Shown piece by piece: positions 41,770 to 51,218 of a DNA stretch of 64,000 nt. The translations under genes were made by a program, and so were the position numbers. The DNA lies in NCBI RefSeq assembly GCF_015752315.1, contig NZ_JADOVJ010000001.1:1790501-1854500 (forward strand), in the 5' to 3' direction. The stretch is from Nocardioides luteus. GTDB taxonomy: Bacteria > Actinomycetota > Actinomycetes > Propionibacteriales > Nocardioidaceae. Each line of letters opens with the position of its first letter. Position 1 is the stretch's first letter. Under the pieces are notes generated by a model that did no database searches, was not told where the DNA came from, and worked only from the letters and a program-made list of their open reading frames with translations.

Positions 41770-43212
41770 TCAGTGATGGGTCTGGTGACTGGTGGTACGA
41801 CGGGGGTGGGCGAGGCGGTCGACGGCGATGAACGCGACGAACACCACGGCCACGGCCACGACCGCGACGTACGACATCGCGTCGAGCGGTGGCGCGGGCG
41901 GGTTGACGATGCCGTTGAGATACATCCAGACCATCGCGGCGGCACCGAGGACGGCTCCGATGACGGTGAGCGGTCCGAGACGTCCCTCGCGCCGGAGCAG
42001 CCGAAGCGCGCCCGCGCAGATGAGCAGGTACGGGACGACCCAGAAGTAGACGATGAGCGTCGCGACCGAGTTGTAGACGCCGACGATGTTGTCGGGATTG
42101 AGGGCGACCATGATCAGGATCGCTCCCAGGCCGAGGACGCAGATCGTGACGACGGCGGCCGCGGGGCTGTGGTGGCGTGGGTGGATCCGGCCGGCGCGGG
42201 CGGGCAGCAGGCCGTCGGCTGCGAGGGTGGCGACGAAGCGTGACCCGTAGTTGACGAACCCGATGAGGGCCGCGAAGGTGGCGATCGCGAGCACCAGGTC
42301 GGTCGCGGTCGCCACCGTGCTGCCGAGCCCGCCCTCGACGGCGAGTGCGGCAGCGGGGGAGGTGCCGGTTGCCAGGGCGTCGCTCGCGGCGACGAGGGCG
42401 GGCACCTGCAGCAGGGTCGCCACGACGTACAGGGCGCCCAGGCCCACCGGCACGCACATGACGGCGAGTGGGACGGAGCGTCGTGCGTCTCGGGTCTCGG
42501 CGGCGAGCGCTGTGCTGCTCTCGAAGCCGACGAGGAACACAGCGCCTGCGGCGACCCCCTGGAAGATGCCGCTCGGCGTGGCTCCCTCGAGGGACAGCTG
42601 GGTGCCGAGGTCGAGACCTGCGCTCGCAGCGGCGGCAACGGTGATGACCAGCATCAGCGGCACGGAGATGACGGCCAAGGTGACCGCGGTGCGCACCGAG
42701 GTGTCCAGTCCCCGGTAGGCGAGCGTCCCGGCGATCAGCACGGCGACGCCGTAGATCAACATCTGTACGCCGACGTCGAAGCTCGCCTCGAAGCCGAGGG
42801 AGAGCAGGAAGCTGCCGGAGAAGAGGCCGACCAGGAAGGCGATCGCGCCGATCTGGGCGACATATCCGAGGAAGAGCGTGGCGCCCACCAGGATGCGTGC
42901 CCAAGGCCCGAAGACGTGCGGGATGTAGGAGTAGAGCGACCCGGTGACCACGTAGCGCCGGGCGAAGGCGATGACCGAGAGGCCGACGAGGCTCGTCGCG
43001 ACCGCGGCGATCAGCGCCCCCAGCCAACTGCCGTTGCCGGCGGTGACCAGCACCAGGGCCGGGACCGAGGCCAGCCCGACGGGCGGGACGTACGACGCCA
43101 GGGCCAGCCCGACGAGCTGGTTGCGGCTCAGGTGCTCCCGGTCGAGGCCGTCGACCGAAGGAACGTCCGCCGGGGCGACCGGCTCCTCGGCTGGTGCGTT
43201 GCTGGGCGTCAT
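41770..43212 (-). CDS. APC family amino acid/polyamine permease
   Basis: 480-aa carrier with 12 predicted helices and a 30-residue hydrophilic N-terminus. The start of helix 1 (GLALASYVPPVGLASVPALVLVTAGNGSWLGAL) and GFESSTALAAETRDARRSVPLAV are typical of amine-transporting APC members. Likely importer of the amine degraded by the island. Its promoter region carries the operator at 43237-43265, 25 bases upstream of the ATG. Confidence 0.9.
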   Translation of the reverse strand: MTPSNAPAEEPVAPADVPSVDGLDREHLSRNQLVGLALASYVPPVGLASVPALVLVTAGNGSWLGALIAAVATSLVGLSVIAFARRYVVTGSLYSYIPHVFGPWARILVGATLFLGYVAQIGAIAFLVGLFSGSFLLSLGFEASFDVGVQMLIYGVAVLIAGTLAYRGLDTSVRTAVTLAVISVPLMLVITVAAAASAGLDLGTQLSLEGATPSGIFQGVAAGAVFLVGFESSTALAAETRDARRSVPLAVMCVPVGLGALYVVATLLQVPALVAASDALATGTSPAAALAVEGGLGSTVATATDLVLAIATFAALIGFVNYGSRFVATLAADGLLPARAGRIHPRHHSPAAAVVTICVLGLGAILIMVALNPDNIVGVYNSVATLIVYFWVVPYLLICAGALRLLRREGRLGPLTVIGAVLGAAAMVWMYLNGIVNPPAPPLDAMSYVAVVAVAVVFVAFIAVDRLAHPRRTTSHQTHH

Positions 43213-43236
43213 CCCGGGTCCCTTCTGGCAAAGAAG

Positions 43237-43265
43237 TTAGTCATTTGATTGGGTCGGATGACTAA
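43237..43265. promoter_or_regulatory. Island operator, copy 1
   Basis: TTAGTCAT (43237-43244), 13 bases, ATGACTAA (43258-43265): exact inverted 8-base arms. The same 8-13-8 architecture recurs at 51943-51971 beside the TetR gene. Confidence 0.85.
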
Positions 43266-43383
43266 GTGTGTGTCAGGGATCACGTCGCGTCAAGGGGTCG
43301 GGTGGCGTTGCTCGCCGATCGATCAATCTCGCTCAGGCTGTTGACAAGGGAGTTCTCCGGGTCCACGATCTTAGCCAACCGAT

Positions 43384-43399
43384 TGAGTCATGTGACTAA
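43384..43399. promoter_or_regulatory. Compact operator variant before the amine operon
   Basis: TGAGTCA, TG, TGACTAA: the same half-site with a 2-base spacer (one mismatch), 34 bases before the ATG of the first rightward gene. It probably overlaps that operon's promoter. Confidence 0.65.
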
Positions 43400-43432
43400 G
43401 AATGACATCGGCGGACCCAGGAGGGCCGAGAG

Positions 43433-44092
43433 ATGACCGAGAGCACCACGATCGAAGCGCCAGATGTGCGCTTCGACGCGACACGCGTCGCGATCGAGGA
43501 CGACGCGACGCCGCTGGTCCGCCTGATCGGGCGCACCCTGAGCCGAGCCTCGGGACCGGGGCGTCCCGCCGAGGATCTGACCGCCGGTCTTGCCGGCACC
43601 GTCGCGATCCGATCCCACGACACCCCGCAGACGGCGACCGTCGCCCTCGGCGCCGGTGTCGTGGAGGTGACCAGCGGAGTCTTCGTCGAGCCTGACGCGA
43701 CACTCGTGGTCGACCTCCACGCCCGGTTCGCGCCGACCCAGGAGCCGGCCGGTGACGCCGACCTGGCAGCGCGCGTGCTGCGCGCACTGCGCCCGCCGTT
43801 GCCGCACTGGCGCGACGCCGCCGTGCGGTTCTGGGAGATGACCCGCGACATCGCCGGAATCCCAGACGTCCTGCTCGTGGAGGCTGCTGGGCCGGACGGC
43901 ATCGAGCGGGGCCGGTTCGGGGAGGGGACGACGACGTACCAGATCGCCGGTCCTGCCGACCTTCTCGCGGGTGTCTTCAGCGGCGCCGACGACTTCCTCG
44001 CCTCCCTGGCCGAAGGGCTGCGGGTCCAGGGCACCTTGTCCCAGCTGTCCGTCATGACGGCGGCTTCCTGGAAGGTCCGCTTCGATGTCTGA
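43433..44092 (+). CDS. Hypothetical protein, weak SCP2-like pattern
   Basis: 219-aa soluble protein, first gene of the rightward amine operon. Two segments resemble the SCP2 sterol-carrier fold: GTVAIRSHDTPQTATVALGAGVVEV with PDATLVVDL (residues about 50-100), and a second half with TTYQIAGPADLLAGVFSGADDFLASLAEGLRVQGTLSQLSVM (160-205). The resemblance is by eye only. It overlaps the glutamine-synthetase-like gene by 8 bases. It might bind a hydrophobic substrate or intermediate. Confidence 0.6.
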   Translation: MTESTTIEAPDVRFDATRVAIEDDATPLVRLIGRTLSRASGPGRPAEDLTAGLAGTVAIRSHDTPQTATVALGAGVVEVTSGVFVEPDATLVVDLHARFAPTQEPAGDADLAARVLRALRPPLPHWRDAAVRFWEMTRDIAGIPDVLLVEAAGPDGIERGRFGEGTTTYQIAGPADLLAGVFSGADDFLASLAEGLRVQGTLSQLSVMTAASWKVRFDV

Positions 44093-45428
44093 GCTCGCAC
44101 AAGCCCGGGGGGCCGTACGCCTCGAGGCCACGAACCACGAGGGCAGCCTCCTCGGCAAGAACGTCTCGCCGCAGAAGTTCGAGGCAGGAAAGGACGCCGG
44201 CTTCGCCTTCGCCGACATCCTGTTCGCCATCGACCTCAACAACGAGATCGTTTTCGGCGACGCCTTCCCGGAGTGGCGAGGCAACCTTTACGACATCCAG
44301 ATGATCCCGGACATGTCGACCCTGGTGGAGTGGAAGCCCGGCCTGGACTCGGTGATCGGTGACTACTGGCTCAAGGACGGCACCCCGGTCCCGATCTGTC
44401 CGCGCAACCTCGTGCGGAAGCTGGTGGCCAGCCTCGCCGACAACGGGTACGCCGCCACGGTGGCCGTCGAGATCGAGGCCACCTTGTTCGAGGAGTCCAT
44501 CCAAGAGGCCCGGGCACGCGGTTATCGCGACCTCACGCCGCTGGGTGGCAGCACAGGGGCGACGTACCACCTTGCCCGCTCCAAGGACTGGGTCGACTAC
44601 ATGGAGGCGGTCGTCGAGAGGCTCGACAGCGTCGGCATCGCGTGGGAGGCCTGGACAGACGAGGCCGCCCCGGGCCAGACCGAGCTGAACCTCGCTCCGA
44701 CCGACCCGGTCCGGCTGGGCGACAGCTGGGCGCGCACCCGTCAGGTGATGCGCGAGGTCGCCTTCGAGCGGGGCCACACGGTCTCGTTCATGGCCAAGCC
44801 GACCGCCGGATTCGGTCAGGGGGCGCACATCAACGTCTCGCTCCAGAGCGACGGTGTGAACCGGTTCTTCGCCGAGGACGGTCCCTCCGAGCTCATGCGG
44901 CACGCGGTCGGCGGGCTGATCGCCACGATGGAGGGCAATACCTCGATCGCGCTGCCGCAGATCACCTCGTACCGACGGCTGGTCGACCTGACCGGGCCGC
45001 CGACGACGGTCAGCTGGGGCGTGAACAACAAGACCGCCGCGGTGCGGGCCATCACCGGCCACTCCAAGTACTCGCGCCTCGAGTACCGGCTCCCTGGCGC
45101 CGACGTGAACCCCTACCTGGCGCTGGCCGGCGTGCTGGCCGGGGTGCTGGCCGGGATCGAGCGACGGATCGAGCCGCCCGAGCAGGTCACGGACATGGCC
45201 TGGTGCCTCCCCGAGAGCGCCGGGGTGAGGCGGATCCCCGACACGATGTCGAAGGCCGGCGCGGCGCTGGACGCCGATCCGCTGCTTCGCGAGTACCTCG
45301 GCGACGAGTTCGTGGACTTCTGGGTCGCCTCCCGCCGATGGGAGTGGATGGAGTTCCACACCAAGGGTGGCGACCCGTTCGTCGAGCTGTCCGCGTGGGA
45401 GTCCCAGCGATACTTCGAGTTCCCGTGA
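44085..45428 (+). CDS. Glutamine synthetase-like gamma-glutamyl-amine ligase (PuuA/IpuC type)
   Basis: 447-aa GS-fold enzyme that would join glutamate to an amine using ATP. Recognisable parts: ATVAVEIEATLFEES (metal-site strand), GQTELNLAP, QGAHINVSLQ (ATP/metal region), NNKTAAVRAITGHSKYSRLEYRLPGADVNPYL (ATP/glutamate Arg region). The shorter, divergent sequence and PuuD- and PuuB-like genes nearby argue for amine gamma-glutamylation, as in putrescine (PuuA) or isopropylamine (IpuC) degradation, not ammonium assimilation. Confidence 0.85.
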   Translation: MSELAQARGAVRLEATNHEGSLLGKNVSPQKFEAGKDAGFAFADILFAIDLNNEIVFGDAFPEWRGNLYDIQMIPDMSTLVEWKPGLDSVIGDYWLKDGTPVPICPRNLVRKLVASLADNGYAATVAVEIEATLFEESIQEARARGYRDLTPLGGSTGATYHLARSKDWVDYMEAVVERLDSVGIAWEAWTDEAAPGQTELNLAPTDPVRLGDSWARTRQVMREVAFERGHTVSFMAKPTAGFGQGAHINVSLQSDGVNRFFAEDGPSELMRHAVGGLIATMEGNTSIALPQITSYRRLVDLTGPPTTVSWGVNNKTAAVRAITGHSKYSRLEYRLPGADVNPYLALAGVLAGVLAGIERRIEPPEQVTDMAWCLPESAGVRRIPDTMSKAGAALDADPLLREYLGDEFVDFWVASRRWEWMEFHTKGGDPFVELSAWESQRYFEFP

Positions 45429-45451
45429 GCGCGCGCGAGGAGGCCGGAGTG

Positions 45452-46237
45452 ATGCGGCCGCTGATCGGCATCACCGGACGCCGTTTCCAGCTGTCGGTGC
45501 TGAACGGAGCCGACCCGCGCTACGGCGACCGCTGTATCGACACGTCCATGTCGGACTTCGCGACCCGGGTCGCCGAGGCCGGTGGACTGCCCGTGCACCT
45601 GTCCTACGACACCCACGCGGCCGCGGTCTGCGCCTGGCTCTCCGGCGTCGTCATCACCGGAGGCCAGGACGTACACCCCGCTTGCTGGGGAGGCGACACC
45701 TCCGTGGTGCGCGACGTCGACCCGCGGACGAACCCGATGGTGCACGACGCCGAGCGAGACAGGTACGAGATCGCGCTCGTCCGCGCGGCGATCGAGCGGG
45801 AGATCCCGGTGCTCGGCGTGTGCCGTGGCCTGCAGGTGATCAACGTCGCCCTCGGTGGCACCCTCGTGCCCCATCTTCCGGACGGTCCGGTGAGCCATCT
45901 CTCGGCCGAGATCGCGCCCACGGATGGCACCGTCGACCACGTCGTGAGCTTCGCACAAGGCTCGATCTCCGCGGACCTGTTCGGTGAGGACACGATCACC
46001 AACTCCTGGCACCACCAGGCCGTCGACCGGTGCGGCGTCGGGGTGGTCGTGACCGGTCGGACCGACGACGGGGTGGTCGAGTCGATCGAGGTGCCGGGGC
46101 GTCCGGTTCTCGGCGTCCAGTGGCACCCGGAGTGGATGAAGAGCAACGACCCGGCGCTGACCTGGGTCGTCGAGCAGGCGGTGCAGCGGCTCGCGAACCA
46201 CCAATCCGTCGGACGAGAGCAGAGGAGCCCCCAGTGA
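45452..46237 (+). CDS. Class I GATase-fold gamma-glutamyl hydrolase (PuuD-like)
   Basis: 261-aa glutamine-amidotransferase-like peptidase (C26). Nucleophile Cys124 in GVCRGLQVIN, with His225 and Glu227 in QWHPEW completing the triad. It would remove glutamate from a gamma-glutamylated intermediate. I place the start at ATG 45452, 8 bases after GAGGAGG; a GTG at 45425 overlapping the previous stop is the alternative. It follows the PuuA-like ligase gene and overlaps the CoA ligase gene (GTGA). Confidence 0.88.
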   Translation: MRPLIGITGRRFQLSVLNGADPRYGDRCIDTSMSDFATRVAEAGGLPVHLSYDTHAAAVCAWLSGVVITGGQDVHPACWGGDTSVVRDVDPRTNPMVHDAERDRYEIALVRAAIEREIPVLGVCRGLQVINVALGGTLVPHLPDGPVSHLSAEIAPTDGTVDHVVSFAQGSISADLFGEDTITNSWHHQAVDRCGVGVVVTGRTDDGVVESIEVPGRPVLGVQWHPEWMKSNDPALTWVVEQAVQRLANHQSVGREQRSPQ

Positions 46238-47841
46238 GCACACACGTCACGGCCGGACCCGTCGTCGCGGCTGAACGGATGAAGGAGGACCCCGACGTTC
46301 CGACGCTGAGCCGGCTGTTGACGCGGCGCGCAGAGGACTCAGGAGCTCGGGAGTTCCTGCGCTTCGACGAGCGGTCGTGGAGCTTCGCGGAGATCGACGC
46401 CTGGACCTCCAGGTTGGCCCACCGGCTGATCGAGGTCGACGACGTACGCCCGGGCGACCGGGTCGCGATCATGCTCCCGAACGTCGTGCACTGGCCGGTG
46501 GTGTGGCTGGCCGCGCTGAAGGCCGGCGCGGTCGCCGTGCCGATCAACTGCTCCTACCAGCGCTCCGACCTCACCTTCGTCCTGAAGGACTCGGGCGCCC
46601 GCGTCATCTTCACCGACGACGTACGTTCCGGCCTGGTCGCCGAGGTGCTGGCGGCCGAGGCCGACCTGGCCGGTGTTCGCGTCGTCCAGGTCGCCGACGA
46701 CGGGTCGGAGCCGTTCCCGGCCAAGGCCCCGGACGTGCCGGTCGCGGGAGAGACGCTCGCGAACCTGCAGTACACCTCGGGCACGACCGGGTTCCCGAAG
46801 GCATGCATGCTCAGCCACGACTACTGGGTCCGGCTGGGCTGGATCTGCGCGGCCGCCACGGGCCTCGGAGCCGAGGACGTACTCCTCACCTCGCAGCCGT
46901 TCTCCTACATGGACCCGCAGTGGAACACCGCGCTCGCCCTGACGCTCGGCGCACCGCTGGTCGTGCTGCCGCGGTTCTCCGCGTCGACCTTCATGGCCGA
47001 CGTACGCCGCCACCGGGCGACCTTCTTCTACGTCCTCGGCTCGATGCCCACCCTGCTGTTCAAGCAGTCGCCCACGGCCGAGGACCGGGAGAACGATTTG
47101 CGGATGGTGCTCTGTTCGGGCATCCCGGTCGCGCTCCACGCCCAGCTCGAGGAGCGGTGGGGTGCGCCGTGGCGCGAGGTCTACGGAATGACCGAGTCGG
47201 GGATCGACCTGGTCAGCTCGTTCGACGACGCCGCTGCCGTGGGCAGCGGCAGCCTGGGGCGGCCGGTGCCGACCAAGCAGGTGCGCGTCGAGGATCCGGT
47301 CGAGCCGGGGGAGGAGGTCCCACCCGGTGAGCCGGGCGAGCTCGTCATCTCGGGACAGCCGATGATGGGCGGCTACTGGAACCGCCCCGACGCCACCGCC
47401 GACGTACTGCGCGACAGCTGGCTGCACACCGGCGACCTCGTCGTGCGTCGCCCCGACGGCGGCATCCAGCTGGTCGGCCGGATCAAGGACATGGTGCGGC
47501 GCGGTGGCGAGAACGTCGCCTGCGCCGAGGTCGAGGCGGCCCTCGAGCGTGACGACCGGATCGTGGCGGCGGCCGTCGTCGCCGTGCCCGACGAGGTCAT
47601 GGGCGAGGAGGTCAAGGCCTTCGTCCAGCTCAGGGAAGGGGTGGCGGAGGACCGAGCCACCGCCCAGGAGCTCCTCGAGCGCGCGGGTGCTCAGCTCGCG
47701 CGGTTCAAGGTGCCCCGCTACGTCGAGTTCGTCGCCGACTTCCCGCGCACTCCCTCCGAGCGGGTCTCGAAACCCGCGCTCAGGGCCCGGGCCGCCGCCG
47801 AGCCCGGCACCACCTACGACTTCGCCAGACCGAGGAGCTGA
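46234..47841 (+). CDS. Class I adenylate-forming CoA ligase (CaiC-like)
   Basis: 535-aa acyl-CoA ligase. P-loop YTSGTTGFPK (180-189), VYGMTESG, LHTGDLVVRRPDGG and RIKDMVRRGGENV are in order; the C-terminal catalytic lysine is in SERVSKPALR. The sequence resembles the crotonobetaine/carnitine-CoA ligase group. Start GTG 46234 with GGAG upstream. It would activate a carboxylate for the crotonase encoded next door. Confidence 0.88.
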   Translation: MSTHVTAGPVVAAERMKEDPDVPTLSRLLTRRAEDSGAREFLRFDERSWSFAEIDAWTSRLAHRLIEVDDVRPGDRVAIMLPNVVHWPVVWLAALKAGAVAVPINCSYQRSDLTFVLKDSGARVIFTDDVRSGLVAEVLAAEADLAGVRVVQVADDGSEPFPAKAPDVPVAGETLANLQYTSGTTGFPKACMLSHDYWVRLGWICAAATGLGAEDVLLTSQPFSYMDPQWNTALALTLGAPLVVLPRFSASTFMADVRRHRATFFYVLGSMPTLLFKQSPTAEDRENDLRMVLCSGIPVALHAQLEERWGAPWREVYGMTESGIDLVSSFDDAAAVGSGSLGRPVPTKQVRVEDPVEPGEEVPPGEPGELVISGQPMMGGYWNRPDATADVLRDSWLHTGDLVVRRPDGGIQLVGRIKDMVRRGGENVACAEVEAALERDDRIVAAAVVAVPDEVMGEEVKAFVQLREGVAEDRATAQELLERAGAQLARFKVPRYVEFVADFPRTPSERVSKPALRARAAAEPGTTYDFARPRS

Positions 47842-47843
47842 CC

Positions 47844-48617
47844 ATGACCATCCCTGCAACCGGTGAGGACCACCTCGACGTCGCCATCGTGCGCGACGTC
47901 GCGGTGCTCACGCTCGACCGTCCCGAGAAGCTCAACGCTCTCACCGTGGCCACGCGCTTGCGCCTGGCGGCGCTGGTGCGGGAGCTCGGCACCAGCGAGT
48001 CCGCTCGAGGCATCGTCCTCACGGGCCGCGGGCGCGCCTTCTCCGCCGGCGAGGACCTGAAGCAAGCGCCGACCACGGAGGCCGAGGTCCACGAGGCGTT
48101 CGAGAGCTTCCACGACGTCACCCGCGCGATCCTGCAGACACGGGTCCCCGTGGTCGCGGCGGTCAACGGCATCGCCGTCGGTGGAGCCTCCGAGATCACG
48201 CTGTGCTGCGACGCCCGGATCGGCACGCCGGCGACCGAGTACTTCCAGCCGGAGAACGCCCGCGGCCTCACCATCTCCAACGCGACCAGCCTCTTGCTCC
48301 GGCGTCTGGTCGGCAATCACGCGATGCGCATCGTCCTCGGGTCCCCGCGGGTCCCGTCGGCGGAGGCGCTGCGGATCGGTCTCCTCGACGAGGTGGTCGA
48401 GCCTGACCAGCTCATCGAGCGCGCCGTCGACATCGTGCACGCCTGGACCCCCGAGGGGAACACCACGGCGCTCCACCTCGCGCTGCTGCGGCCCCTGCCC
48501 GCTGAGGTCGAGGCCGCCTTCGAGCGCGAGGACCACGCAGCCCACGAGGCCTGGGCTAGCGGACTGCTCACTGCCGGCGTCGCCGGCTTCTGGAACACGA
48601 GGGAGACCACCGCATGA
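47844..48617 (+). CDS. Enoyl-CoA hydratase/isomerase (crotonase) family protein
   Basis: 257-aa crotonase. CoA oxyanion-hole segments SAGEDLK (residues 68-74) and GIAVGGASEITLCCD are present. The family acid Glu is shifted: PENARGLTISNAT replaces the usual PEVxLG-type second Glu region, so the exact reaction (hydration, isomerisation or lyase) is uncertain. Start 2 bases after the ligase stop and 4-base overlap with the alcohol dehydrogenase gene. Confidence 0.88.
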   Translation: MTIPATGEDHLDVAIVRDVAVLTLDRPEKLNALTVATRLRLAALVRELGTSESARGIVLTGRGRAFSAGEDLKQAPTTEAEVHEAFESFHDVTRAILQTRVPVVAAVNGIAVGGASEITLCCDARIGTPATEYFQPENARGLTISNATSLLLRRLVGNHAMRIVLGSPRVPSAEALRIGLLDEVVEPDQLIERAVDIVHAWTPEGNTTALHLALLRPLPAEVEAAFEREDHAAHEAWASGLLTAGVAGFWNTRETTA

Positions 48618-49711
48618 TCACCACCCGAGCCGCCGTGCTGAACGAGATCGGAGCACCGCTGGACCTCACCGACATCCGCGTCGACGACCCCGAGCCGCAC
48701 GAGGTCCGGGTAGCGGTCAGTCACGCGGGGCTGTGCCACAGCGACCTCCACTACATGACTGGGACCGTGCCGACGGAAGTCCCGGTCGTCGTCGGACACG
48801 AGGTGGCCGGTGTGGTCGAGTCCGTTGGCTCGGCCGTGACCTCGCTGCGTCCCGGCGACCGGGTGACCGGCGCCCTCACCCCCTCCTGCGGCGGGTGCGT
48901 GAACTGCGACGCCGGACGCTCCACCCAGTGTCTGCGCCTGGACGACGTACGCCGTCGGCACCGCTCCGCGTTCGAGACGCTCGACGGGCTGCCGATCGAG
49001 CGGCTCGCCGCCATCGGAGCGTTCTCGCAGCACATCCTGCTGCGGGAGAGCGCGCTCGTACGACTGCCGGACGACGTCCCTCTGCACGTCGGGTGCCTGC
49101 TGTCCTGCTGCATCGTCACCGGCGTCGGCGCTGTCTTCCGTGGTGCTCAGGTGCGCCCGGGAAGCACAGTCGCGGTCGTCGGCTGCGGTGGCGTCGGGTC
49201 GGCGATCATCCAGGGTGCGCGGCTGGCCGGCGCCTCGGCGATCGTCGCCATCGACCTGGACGAGGACCGGCTCAAGGCCGCCCGGACGTACGGCGCCACC
49301 CACGTCATCAACGGCGGCGACGGCGACACGGTCGCCGAGCTCCGCCGCCAGCTCGGCGACGGCGTCGACTACTCGTTCGAGGCGGTCGGCTCCGCTCGGA
49401 CAGCGGAGACCGCACTCGCCCTCCTTCGGCCGATGGGCACCGCGTGCCTCGTCGGCATCGCGCCGGCAGGCACCGAGATCAGCGTGCCCGCCCTGGACTT
49501 CTTCTTCGAGGAGAAGCGGCTCATCGGCTCCTACATGGGATCGGGCCAGGCGCGAGAAGACATCGCCCAGTTCGCCCGCCTCTACCAGCAAGGACGCCTC
49601 CTCCTCGACGAGATGGTGACCCGGGTCATCCCGTTCGCCGAGATCAACGAGGGCTTCGAGGCGATGACGTCCGGTGATGTCACCCGCATCGTCGTCGACC
49701 TCCGATCCTGA
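48614..49711 (+). CDS. Zinc-dependent alcohol dehydrogenase (MDR)
   Basis: 365-aa medium-chain dehydrogenase. Catalytic zinc ligands: Cys in GLCHSDLH and His in GHEVAG. Structural zinc: CGGCVNCDAGRSTQC (CX2CX2CX7C). NAD motif VVGCGGVGSA, followed by an acidic AIDLDEDRLKAA that favours NAD. It would oxidise a hydroxy-acid or alcohol, feeding the aldehyde dehydrogenase encoded downstream. Confidence 0.9.
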   Translation: MITTRAAVLNEIGAPLDLTDIRVDDPEPHEVRVAVSHAGLCHSDLHYMTGTVPTEVPVVVGHEVAGVVESVGSAVTSLRPGDRVTGALTPSCGGCVNCDAGRSTQCLRLDDVRRRHRSAFETLDGLPIERLAAIGAFSQHILLRESALVRLPDDVPLHVGCLLSCCIVTGVGAVFRGAQVRPGSTVAVVGCGGVGSAIIQGARLAGASAIVAIDLDEDRLKAARTYGATHVINGGDGDTVAELRRQLGDGVDYSFEAVGSARTAETALALLRPMGTACLVGIAPAGTEISVPALDFFFEEKRLIGSYMGSGQAREDIAQFARLYQQGRLLLDEMVTRVIPFAEINEGFEAMTSGDVTRIVVDLRS

Positions 49712-49736
49712 CCCACGAATCCGTAGAGGAAGTCTG

Positions 49737-51200
49737 ATGTCCAGCAAAGAGATCACGATCGCCCAGCCGGTCAACTACATCGCCGACGAGTGGAGCGAGT
49801 GCACCACGGTCGACGACGCATGGAACCTCGACCCCAACACGCTCGAGCCCGTCCACCGGACCGTCAGCACCCCGCTCGACGACGTCGAGCGCGCCCTGCG
49901 GCATGCGGAACGGAAGTACGACGTCGGCCCCTGGGACGAGGAGGGCAGGCACGAGCGGGCCGAGATGCTCGAGCGCGTCGCCGAGCTCCTGGAGAGCAGG
50001 ACCGAGGACATCGCGCGCACGGATGCGCTCACCAGCGGTACGCCGATCAGCGCCACCCGCACGGTGGCGTCCTTCCTGCCCTACCGCATCCGGGCCACGG
50101 CCGCTGACCTGCGGGAGATCCCGCGGGTCACCGCCCTGGCGGCCGGTGGCCGCGACGTACGGCTCTACAAGGTTCCGTGGGGGCCGGCGGCGGTCCTGAC
50201 CCCGTGGAACGGGCCGAGCTTCATCCCGGCCGCCAAGGTCGTCAGCGCCGTCGCGGCCGGCTGTCCGGTGATCCTCAAGCCCTCGGAGCATGCGCCGGGC
50301 AGCGCCCAGATCGTGGTCGAGTGCTTCGTGGAGGCCGGCCTCCCGTCGGGTGCGCTGCAGCTTGTCCACGGCGCCGGTGAGGTCGGCGCCCGACTGACCG
50401 CCGACCCACGGATCAAGGTCGTCTCGTTCACCGGCGGACCCGGAGCGGGCCGCGCCATCGCCCGCGCGGGGGCGGAGGACTTCAAGGTGCTGCAGCTGGA
50501 GCTCGGCGGCAACAACCCGGTTCTCGTGCTCGACGACGCCGACCTCGACGTCACCGCCCACGGCATCCTCGACGGCATGACCAAGCTCAACGGTCAGTGG
50601 TGCGAGGGGCCCGGCAAGATCCTCGCCCACCGCAGCCTGGTCGACCCCCTGCTGGACGCGCTGACCGAGCGGATCTCCAAGCTCACCGTCGGCCACTCGC
50701 TGGACGAGGACACCCAGGTCGGACCGATCTCGAACGGGCTGCACTTCCAGACCCTGCAGGGCCGCATCGAGGGGTTGCGTGAGCTCGGGGCGAGGATCCA
50801 CCAGCCCGCAGCTCTCCCCGAGCTCGGCGGCTACTTCCTCTCGCCGACCGTCGCGTCCGGTGCTGATCCGGCCCGGGCGACGGCCGAGCTGTTCGGTCCG
50901 CTCGTCTCGCTGCACGCCGTGGACTCCGACGAGGAGGCGCTGCGGATCACGAACGCCCGTCCCTCGGGCCTAGATGCGTACGTGTTCGGCACCGACACCG
51001 ATCGGGCGATCGAGGTGGGCTCGCGAATCGTGGCCGGTGAGGTGCGGATCAACGGCGCGAAGATCGCCGACCTCGGCGACGACTCGGCCCAGAGCTTCTG
51101 GGGCCCGGCAGGCATCGGCGGCCACGGGCCGGCCGAGTCCGTACGCGTCTTCTGCGGCGACCGGGTTGTCGGTGTGGACTCCCCGGACCTGCCCCTGTGA
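49737..51200 (+). CDS. NAD-dependent aldehyde dehydrogenase (PuuC-like position)
   Basis: 487-aa ALDH. Catalytic Cys289 (NGQWCEG) and general base Glu255 (LELGGNNP), with NAD-binding PWNGPSF and SFTGGPGAG. The sequence ELFGPLVSLHAVDSDEEAL replaces the usual EIFGP. AGAGGA precedes ATG 49737. Last gene of the rightward operon 43433-51200; it would oxidise the aldehyde produced by the alcohol dehydrogenase or amine oxidases to the acid. Confidence 0.9.
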   Translation: MSSKEITIAQPVNYIADEWSECTTVDDAWNLDPNTLEPVHRTVSTPLDDVERALRHAERKYDVGPWDEEGRHERAEMLERVAELLESRTEDIARTDALTSGTPISATRTVASFLPYRIRATAADLREIPRVTALAAGGRDVRLYKVPWGPAAVLTPWNGPSFIPAAKVVSAVAAGCPVILKPSEHAPGSAQIVVECFVEAGLPSGALQLVHGAGEVGARLTADPRIKVVSFTGGPGAGRAIARAGAEDFKVLQLELGGNNPVLVLDDADLDVTAHGILDGMTKLNGQWCEGPGKILAHRSLVDPLLDALTERISKLTVGHSLDEDTQVGPISNGLHFQTLQGRIEGLRELGARIHQPAALPELGGYFLSPTVASGADPARATAELFGPLVSLHAVDSDEEALRITNARPSGLDAYVFGTDTDRAIEVGSRIVAGEVRINGAKIADLGDDSAQSFWGPAGIGGHGPAESVRVFCGDRVVGVDSPDLPL

Positions 51201-51218
51201 GAGCCGGCGCGGCGGCGC

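Noticed and set aside
39176..43231. A 1351-codon minus-strand frame suggesting a giant fusion of permease, monooxygenase and esterase
   Set aside because: Only the last 353 codons are the esterase. Upstream parts are shadow reading of the monooxygenase and permease genes, which have their own starts and motifs.
44085..45428. Glutamine synthetase for ammonium assimilation
   Set aside because: Short, divergent sequence inside an operon with PuuD-, PuuB- and PuuC-like genes and an amine permease; housekeeping GlnA is not normally so placed.
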